Shown piece after piece: positions 6,645 through 10,374 of a DNA stretch of 10,374 nt. The first letter of the stretch is position 1. The number at the start of each line of letters is the position of its first letter. The position numbers were made by a program, and so were the translations under genes. The DNA comes from an uncultured bacterium (GTDB lineage: Bacteria; Cyanobacteriota; Vampirovibrionia; Gastranaerophilales; Gastranaerophilaceae), in NCBI GenBank assembly GCA_948742005.1, contig CAPYQR010000023.1, positions 5,777-16,150 of the forward strand, written 5' to 3'. Under the pieces are notes generated by a model, which saw nothing but the letters and a program-made list of their open reading frames with translations, searched no databases and was not told the origin of the DNA.

Positions 6645-6721
6645 GGCGGGTGTCGCCAAGTGGTTAAGGCCCCGGATTGTGGTTCCGGTACACGTGGGTT
6701 CGAACCCCACCATCCGCCCCA
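6645..6721 (+). tRNA. tRNA-His (anticodon GTG)
   Basis: The sequence folds as a full cloverleaf. The acceptor stem 6646-6652 pairs with 6711-6717 (one G-U), and the extra G at 6645 is the histidine-specific G-1 opposite discriminator C718. The D arm begins GCCAAGTGG, with stem bases 655-657 pairing 668-670. The anticodon stem 672-676 pairs 684-688 with the loop TTGTGGT, anticodon GTG at 6679-6681. The T arm 694-698 pairs 706-710 with TTCGAAC in the loop. CCA is encoded (6719-6721). It reads CAC/CAU codons. It has its own promoter and terminator, and its 3' end faces away from the phage genes. I found no second copy of its 3' end in the window, so no phage attachment pair is visible here. Confidence 0.97.
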
Positions 6722-6733
6722 TTTACACAAATT

Positions 6734-6753
6734 GCCTCTACGGAGGCTTTTTT
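6734..6753 (+). terminator. Rho-independent terminator after tRNA-His
   Basis: GCCTC (6734-6738) pairs with GAGGC (6743-6747) around TACG, making the very stable C(UACG)G tetraloop, followed by six T. It lies 12 nt after the encoded CCA. Confidence 0.85.
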
Positions 6754-6763
6754 GTTAGGAATA

Positions 6764-7108
6764 ATGCGGATTTCGAGGGTATATATAAAAAAATGTTTTA
6801 TATTTGACAATATTTTTGGAGTATTGACATATTCAGGCATTGATTATTTAGGCCAGCTTGCTTGTATTATAAGAAGACCATATCAAATTATAGACCAAAA
6901 TATATCTGATAAAATAAAAAAATATTACAGCATTAAGCTAGGAAAAAATTTAGAACAAAAACTTTGCAAGATTGATACAAAAGTGGCGGAACTAATCAGT
7001 AAGGATTCTACAATTCCTCCGATTGACTTAAATCCATTGGGTGTTTTAATTGGACAGCAAAATATAGAGATTAAAACGGGCATTGTTTTGAATTGGAATT
7101 TTAATTAA
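6764..7108 (+). CDS. Hypothetical orphan ORF after tRNA-His
   Basis: An open frame of 114 codons with no recognisable family. ATG 6764 follows AGGA by only 3 nt, and the frame begins 10 nt after the tRNA terminator, so the start is doubtful. A TTG at 6824 just after GGAG is another possibility. The middle and end look protein-like: YSGIDYLGQLACIIRRPYQI, a charged helical stretch SDKIKKYYSIKLGKNLEQKL, then STIPPIDLNPLG and a beta-like end IEIKTGIVLNWNFN. No promoter of quality is seen downstream of the terminator. TTGACA occurs at 6804 and 6824 without a matching -10. It may be a decayed or truncated gene, or a small real one; I cannot assign a function. Confidence 0.4.
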   Translation: MRISRVYIKKCFIFDNIFGVLTYSGIDYLGQLACIIRRPYQIIDQNISDKIKKYYSIKLGKNLEQKLCKIDTKVAELISKDSTIPPIDLNPLGVLIGQQNIEIKTGIVLNWNFN

Positions 7109-7239
7109 AATTTTATTCTTAAGATTGATATATTACGCATGAAAACTTTTTATTTTCTTTATTAATTCCGTTTCATGTAAACTTAACTAAGCAAATCTTA
7201 CGCAATTATTTTCTAACTCTCTACCTTTCCTTGCCCCAT

Positions 7240-7267
7240 AAAAAGACAAAGCGCCTTTTAAGGCACT
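7240..7267 (-). terminator. Rho-independent terminator of the minus-strand host operon
   Basis: On the minus strand AGTGCCTT pairs with AAGGCGCT (7250-7267, one G-U pair), followed by TTTGTCTTTTT. On the plus strand the G-U becomes a C/A mismatch, so it is better suited to stopping minus-strand transcripts, although weak bidirectional action is possible. It lies about 50 nt after the stop of the 275-residue gene. Confidence 0.7.
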
Positions 7268-7316
7268 GTTCTTTTTAAGAAATGTTAGTTAAAGAACCCA
7301 TAAAGCACAGACTTTA

Positions 7317-8144
7317 TTATAACCTATTAGCTTCTTTTATATCTGTACAGTATGCTGATATATTGTTATTATCTTTATTCCAAGCATAGCTATATACTGT
7401 TTTTTGTAATTGCCGACCATTTGCTTTTGAATTATGTACTTTAACAGCATATGAACTGTGTAATTTTCTTTCTTGGTTATGAATAGGGTAAGAATATGTT
7501 TCCCATTCATTATCAGACAACTTTCTTGTTATTTTTACATATGCGTTTGAATAATTTGGAAAATAATAGCAAAAACCTGGTCTGTCATCCGTTTCAGGAA
7601 CTGCTATATAATCACCACCATGGTCTATTTTGTGAAGCGTACCTTTAATTCCATCAATTTCCATATCTATGTTTATGCTTTGAAATAACTCGCAGCCCCG
7701 TCTTGCTTTGTCTGCTTCATCTATAAGCTTAATAAATTTCTCACTTTCAACAAAATCGTATATAAATGCAATATCCTTTGCTATATTTACTGCTTGTCTT
7801 TCAGTTTGTTCATTATATTTATCATCCATATTGAATCTTGTGTCTAATATTTTCGCAGCAAATTGAGCATCCTTATTATTCTTCAACTCTTGCACAGCAG
7901 AAAGACCTGATTGAATTTTATTAAATTCCATTTCAAGACTTATATCATTTTTTTTAGCAAGCATTGCAGCCATGTTAATTAAACCAAGCATTTCAAGCCC
8001 TGTATTTTGAGATAATCCTTTATCAACAGCAACAACAGCTTTACTGCTGTTATCTTCTTTCTCTGTTTCACAAGGGCTAACAAAGTGGATTTCACCAAAA
8101 TTTACATTTCTGTATCCAGTCAAGTTTATTGAGGTTATATGCAT
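7317..8144 (-). CDS. Hypothetical 275-residue protein
   Basis: I do not recognise this protein. It begins MHITSINLTGYRNVNFGEIH, a short beta-like N-terminus of a kind I associate with many uncharacterised proteins of gut Melainabacteria (memory only). A helical part follows (about residues 45-150), with LEMLGLINMAAMLAKK and RQAVNIAKDIAFIYDFVES. The C-terminal half is beta-rich and aromatic: GTLHKIDHGGDYIAVPE, RPGFCYYFPNYSNAYVKI, WETYSYPIHNQERKLHSSY, then VYSYAWNKDNN. There is no signal peptide or membrane segment, so it is probably cytosolic. GGGAG precedes the ATG and overlaps the TAA (8156-8158) that ends the frameshifted ORF upstream, suggesting an original operon. A weak promoter-like TTGGCA-17-TATTTA (8205 to 8177) may now serve it. 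A terminator follows. Confidence 0.82.
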   Translation of the reverse strand: MHITSINLTGYRNVNFGEIHFVSPCETEKEDNSSKAVVAVDKGLSQNTGLEMLGLINMAAMLAKKNDISLEMEFNKIQSGLSAVQELKNNKDAQFAAKILDTRFNMDDKYNEQTERQAVNIAKDIAFIYDFVESEKFIKLIDEADKARRGCELFQSINIDMEIDGIKGTLHKIDHGGDYIAVPETDDRPGFCYYFPNYSNAYVKITRKLSDNEWETYSYPIHNQERKLHSSYAVKVHNSKANGRQLQKTVYSYAWNKDNNNISAYCTDIKEANRL

Positions 8145-8155
8145 ATTTTTCTCCC

Positions 8156-8478
8156 TTAATTTATTTTACGTTTATATAAATACTGAAAAAATATTTTTTT
8201 GCCAACATTAGCAAAGACAAAAATCCACTTTTTCAGCGTTTTAACTCTAAGAAAGAATTGTCCGTTTTCCTTTGTAATTGTTACATAGTTGAACCAATTT
8301 TTCGGAAGAAATAAAAAAATAATCCGCCTCGTTGTAATTCATCGCCAAGATTTACTGATTCAAAATTTTCAACTTGTGTACTTGCAAGAAAATATTGAAA
8401 GGCTTTATCTTCCTCCAAAAGCTCTTTTGTCTCAAAAATTTTATCATTATTTTTATCGCATTCAAAAATTTCAAGTAT
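8156..8478 (-). pseudogene. Frameshifted ORF downstream of the SMR gene, unknown family
   Basis: Two protein-like open frames join across a run of seven T (8313-8319). The first (8478 to 8281) reads with ETKELLEEDKAFQYFLAST and ENFESVNLGDELQRGG, then after the run stops at TAA 8283-8281. In the -1 frame the run continues into PKNWFNYVTITKENGQFFLR and VKTLKKWIFVFANVG, ending at TAA 8158-8156. One added T would give a single frame of about 107 residues. No ATG, GTG or well-placed TTG start exists in the first frame; ATA at 8478 overlaps the SMR stop. The second stop overlaps the ribosome site of the 275-residue gene, as in an operon. Most likely an inactivated gene; frameshifting or polymerase slippage at the T run is a less likely alternative. 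Family unknown. Confidence 0.5.
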
Positions 8479-8791
8479 TTGAAATAAATTTAAGCCCTGT
8501 TATTCCTGCAATTATCAAAAAAATACACGAAATTTTTAAAAAACTAACAGGTTCTCTAAAAATTACAATTCCCAAAATCACCGTCCCCATTGTCCCAATT
8601 CCTGTCCAGACCGCATAAGCAGTTCCCAAAGGAAGCGATTTTAAGGAAAGCGAGAGAAAATAAAAGCTTAGAATCATTGCAATTATTGTAAAAATTGAGG
8701 GAAGAATTTGCGAAAAACCGTTTGAAAACTTTAATCCTACTGCCTAGGAAATTTCAAATAAACCTGCGATTAAAAGATAAATCCATTGTAT
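8471..8791 (-). pseudogene. Gdx/SugE-type SMR exporter gene, start lost and amber stop at Trp16
   Basis: The frame encodes a nearly complete 106-residue four-helix small multidrug-resistance protein of the guanidinium/H+ antiporter (Gdx, formerly SugE) subgroup. Reading from ATA 8791-8789 gives IQWIYLLIAGLFEIS, then TAG (8746-8744), then AVGLKFSNGFSQILPSIFT, then SLKSLPLGTAYAVWTGIGTM and the last helix ending GLKFISNT. The proton-coupling Glu is at 13, and TAG falls exactly where Gdx proteins have Trp16 (E-x-x-WAxGLK). AGGA lies 7 nt before ATA, so ATA sits where ATG should be; both lesions are G-to-A changes. Everything else is intact, so damage is recent. A 68-codon frame from ATG 8677 (helices 2-4 only) has no ribosome site. 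It follows the MATE gene by 34 nt. Confidence 0.85.
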
Positions 8792-8825
8792 TTTTTATTC
8801 CTTTCATTTTTTTGCAAAAAATATA

Positions 8826-10172
8826 TCACAAAAATTTATATTTATTTTTTGTTTTGATTAAAAACATTAAAACTACAAGAATCGTGCAAATTTCCCCGAG
8901 CGCAATTGCAAGCCATAGTCCGGTAATTCCAAAAAACTTCGGCAGAATAAAAATAAAAGAAATCTGGAAAACAAAAGTCCTCAAAAAAGAAATAATCCCT
9001 GAAACAACTCCGTTATTTAAAGCAGTATAGAAAGCGCTTGCAAAAATATTAAATCCCATTAATAAAAACGCAAGAGCATATATTTTAAAGCCGTCTGAAG
9101 CAATTTGGTGAAGATTATCATCATAATTTGCAAAAATTCCTGTTAATTTAAAGGCAAAAGCCTGGGAAAAAAGGACAACAAAAAAGCTTAAAAAGGTGAT
9201 GATTAAAATGCTCTTTTTAAACAAACTTTTTAATTCAATATGATTTTGAGCACCGAAATTATAAGAAATTACAGGCGAAACTCCCGTTGAATATCCCAAA
9301 AAGAGTCCTGAAAAAATAAATTCGATATACATTATAATTCCATAAGATGCAACCCCATCATCGCCCAAAAAACGGTACAATTGCCAAATATAAAGCGTGT
9401 TTATCAAAGAAGCACTAACAACTGCAAGCATTTCAGAACATCCGTTAACTATTGATTTTAAAAGGATTTTAAAATATGGCTTTGTTTTAACAAGGCGCAA
9501 AAAACTTGAATTTTTATTTATAAAATAAATCAAAAGAACTGCCCCGCCGATTATCTGACTGATTATTGTAGCAAATGCAGCGCCTTGAAGCCCAAGATTC
9601 AATTGAGCAACAAAAAGATAATCAAGAATCATATTCACACAACCCGCCAAAAAAGTTATTTTAAAGCCGAGTTCAGGTTTTCCTGCAGTAATAAAAAGAT
9701 ATTGAAAAAGATTTTGCAAAGTAAAAGGAATTAATGAAAAAATTATAATTCTGCCGTAAATCAAACTGTATTCAAACAATTCACCTTGCGCGCCGAATTT
9801 TAAAAGCAAGGGTTTAAGAAAAAACCAGCCTGAAAAAGAAAAAATCAATGATAAAATAATTGCAAAATAAACCACGTTTGAAAAATAACGATTCGCCAAA
9901 CTTGAATCTTTTTCTCCTAATGTTTTTGCAACAACAGCACTCCCGCCCGCGCCGAGCATAAACCCAAAAGAGCCTAAAAACATAAGAAAAGGGAAAACAA
10001 GGTTAACCGCAGCAAATTGGACTTTGCCAACATAATTTGAAATAAAAAACCCATCAACAATTGTGTATAATGATGTAAAGATTACCATCAAAACTGTCGG
10101 AAAAACAAATTTTATCAGTTTATTATATGTAAAATGAAAAGAAAAATTGTTATTAGATTTAAAATTTTCCAT
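8826..10172 (-). CDS. MATE-family multidrug efflux transporter
   Basis: A 448-residue integral membrane protein, the usual MATE length, with about twelve hydrophobic helices spread through the chain. It would export cationic drugs or metabolites in exchange for Na+ or H+. Family marks include the N-terminal helix with FPTVLMVIFTSLYTIVDGFF (about residues 24-43), GAGGSAVVAKTLGEKD (about 75-90), the segment GLQGAAFATIISQIIGG (about 195-211), and the second-half STGVSPVISYNFGAQN (about 295-310), which mirrors the first half as expected for the two-bundle fold. It fits the MepA/DinF-like branch. No clear Shine-Dalgarno precedes the ATG, but it starts 11 nt after the stop of the upstream gene, so translation is likely coupled. 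It is intact, unlike the SMR gene that follows it. Confidence 0.93.
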   Translation of the reverse strand: MENFKSNNNFSFHFTYNKLIKFVFPTVLMVIFTSLYTIVDGFFISNYVGKVQFAAVNLVFPFLMFLGSFGFMLGAGGSAVVAKTLGEKDSSLANRYFSNVVYFAIILSLIFSFSGWFFLKPLLLKFGAQGELFEYSLIYGRIIIFSLIPFTLQNLFQYLFITAGKPELGFKITFLAGCVNMILDYLFVAQLNLGLQGAAFATIISQIIGGAVLLIYFINKNSSFLRLVKTKPYFKILLKSIVNGCSEMLAVVSASLINTLYIWQLYRFLGDDGVASYGIIMYIEFIFSGLFLGYSTGVSPVISYNFGAQNHIELKSLFKKSILIITFLSFFVVLFSQAFAFKLTGIFANYDDNLHQIASDGFKIYALAFLLMGFNIFASAFYTALNNGVVSGIISFLRTFVFQISFIFILPKFFGITGLWLAIALGEICTILVVLMFLIKTKNKYKFL

Positions 10173-10183
10173 AAATTTTTGTT

Positions 10184-10372
10184 CTATTTTGAAATATATG
10201 AATTTATTAAATCAATATAGATATCACGTTTCATGATTGCAAATTTATATTTTTCATCATCTTTTGTTCTAATTACAAAAGCTACGGGTAAAATATAACC
10301 CACGTATGCTTTTTCTACTTTTTTGATTTCATTGTATTCAATTTCCACACATTCGCCGTCAGAAACTATTGA
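10184..10372 (-). CDS. C-terminal part of an unknown protein (cut by right edge), possibly PH-like
   Basis: An open minus-strand frame enters from the right edge and ends at TAG 10186-10184, giving 62 residues. It contains DGECVEIEYNEIKKVEKA, then GYILPVAFVIRTKDDEKYKF and MKRDIYIDLINSYISK. Alternating short strands ending in a C-terminal amphipathic helix, with TKDDEKYKF as a turn, suggest a small PH/GRAM-like bacterial domain, but this is an impression from pattern only. It stops 11 nt before the MATE start, so both are probably on one transcript. The N-terminus and start lie outside the window. Confidence 0.65.
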   Translation of the reverse strand, partial: SIVSDGECVEIEYNEIKKVEKAYVGYILPVAFVIRTKDDEKYKFAIMKRDIYIDLINSYISK

Positions 10373-10374
10373 AC

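Noticed and set aside
6645..6721. tRNA-His 3' end as a phage attachment site
   Set aside because: No second copy of the 3' end occurs in the window, no integrase is present, and the phage genes lie on the 5' side.
6677..6763. Upstream extension of the post-tRNA ORF into the tRNA gene
   Set aside because: The extension translates the tRNA and its terminator, which are unmistakable RNA features.
7138..7177. Inverted repeat CATGAAA ... TTTCATG
   Set aside because: Only 7 bp arms separated by 26 nt in AT-rich DNA and no T-run; could easily be chance.
7183..7292. 8-bp inverted repeat TTAACTAA ... TTAGTTAA flanking the terminator region
   Set aside because: Short, low-complexity arms with no target duplication or transposase nearby; not supportable as a mobile element.
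8177..8205. Promoter-like TTGGCA-17-TATTTA upstream of the 275-residue gene
   Set aside because: The -35 is good but the -10 matches only half the consensus and sits within a probable upstream coding frame; mentioned in the gene entry only.
8247..8342. 31-residue minus-strand ORF starting MNYNEADYFF
   Set aside because: No ribosome site, and the two flanking frames joined at the T run give a longer, more protein-like reading.
8289..8618. Plus-strand ORF of 109 codons
   Set aside because: Antisense to the SMR gene and the frameshifted ORF; its Pro/Ile-rich end is the complement of the SMR helices.
8695..9030. Plus-strand ORF of 111 codons
   Set aside because: Antisense to the MATE C-terminus and the SMR N-terminus, both clearly coding on the minus strand.

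Overview
The window is AT-rich bacterial DNA. It carries the head-assembly module of a short-tailed (T7/podovirus-like) phage next to ordinary chromosomal genes. Shine-Dalgarno sites (GGAG/AGGA), sigma70-type promoters and Rho-independent terminators are all of normal bacterial type. A signal-peptide protein with four cysteines and a protein opening with a TGYRN-like N-terminus remind me of gut Gastranaerophilales (Melainabacteria/Vampirovibrionia). That placement comes from memory of protein style and is only a moderate guess.

Region 1 (1-6383, minus strand) is the phage morphogenesis operon, read right to left. The order is a zinc-ribbon protein, a probable small terminase, the large terminase (PBSX/Terminase_3 type), a 72-residue protein, the T7-type portal (head-tail connector), a 314-residue helical protein of unknown role, a scaffold-like protein, and the start of the major capsid protein, which runs off the left edge. 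Spacing is tight (3-26 nt gaps, one 14-nt overlap), except where a plus-strand gene for a small exported protein (1084-1512) sits antiparallel inside the operon with its own extended -10 promoter. That gene looks like a moron (a cargo gene unrelated to virion assembly).

Region 2 (6384-6763) is the boundary. It holds a minus-strand promoter for the phage operon, a 28-bp imperfect palindrome that could be an operator, and a strong plus-strand promoter driving tRNA-His(GTG). The tRNA has a leader hairpin, an encoded G-1 and CCA, and a UACG-tetraloop terminator. No integrase, repressor, replication or lysis gene lies between the terminase genes and the host-like side, so the phage module either ends here or is a remnant or domesticated cluster.

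Region 3 (6764-10374) is host-like. A short orphan ORF follows the tRNA. A minus-strand run then reads right to left: a partial gene cut by the right edge, a MATE-family efflux pump, a Gdx/SugE-type small multidrug-resistance (SMR) transporter, an ORF split by a frameshift, and a 275-residue orphan ending at a terminator. The SMR gene is damaged: ATA stands where ATG is expected and TAG replaces the conserved Trp16. The next ORF is broken at a 7-T run. The intact MATE pump is therefore followed by one clearly and one probably inactivated gene, which is the most informative local signal of decay or unusual decoding.
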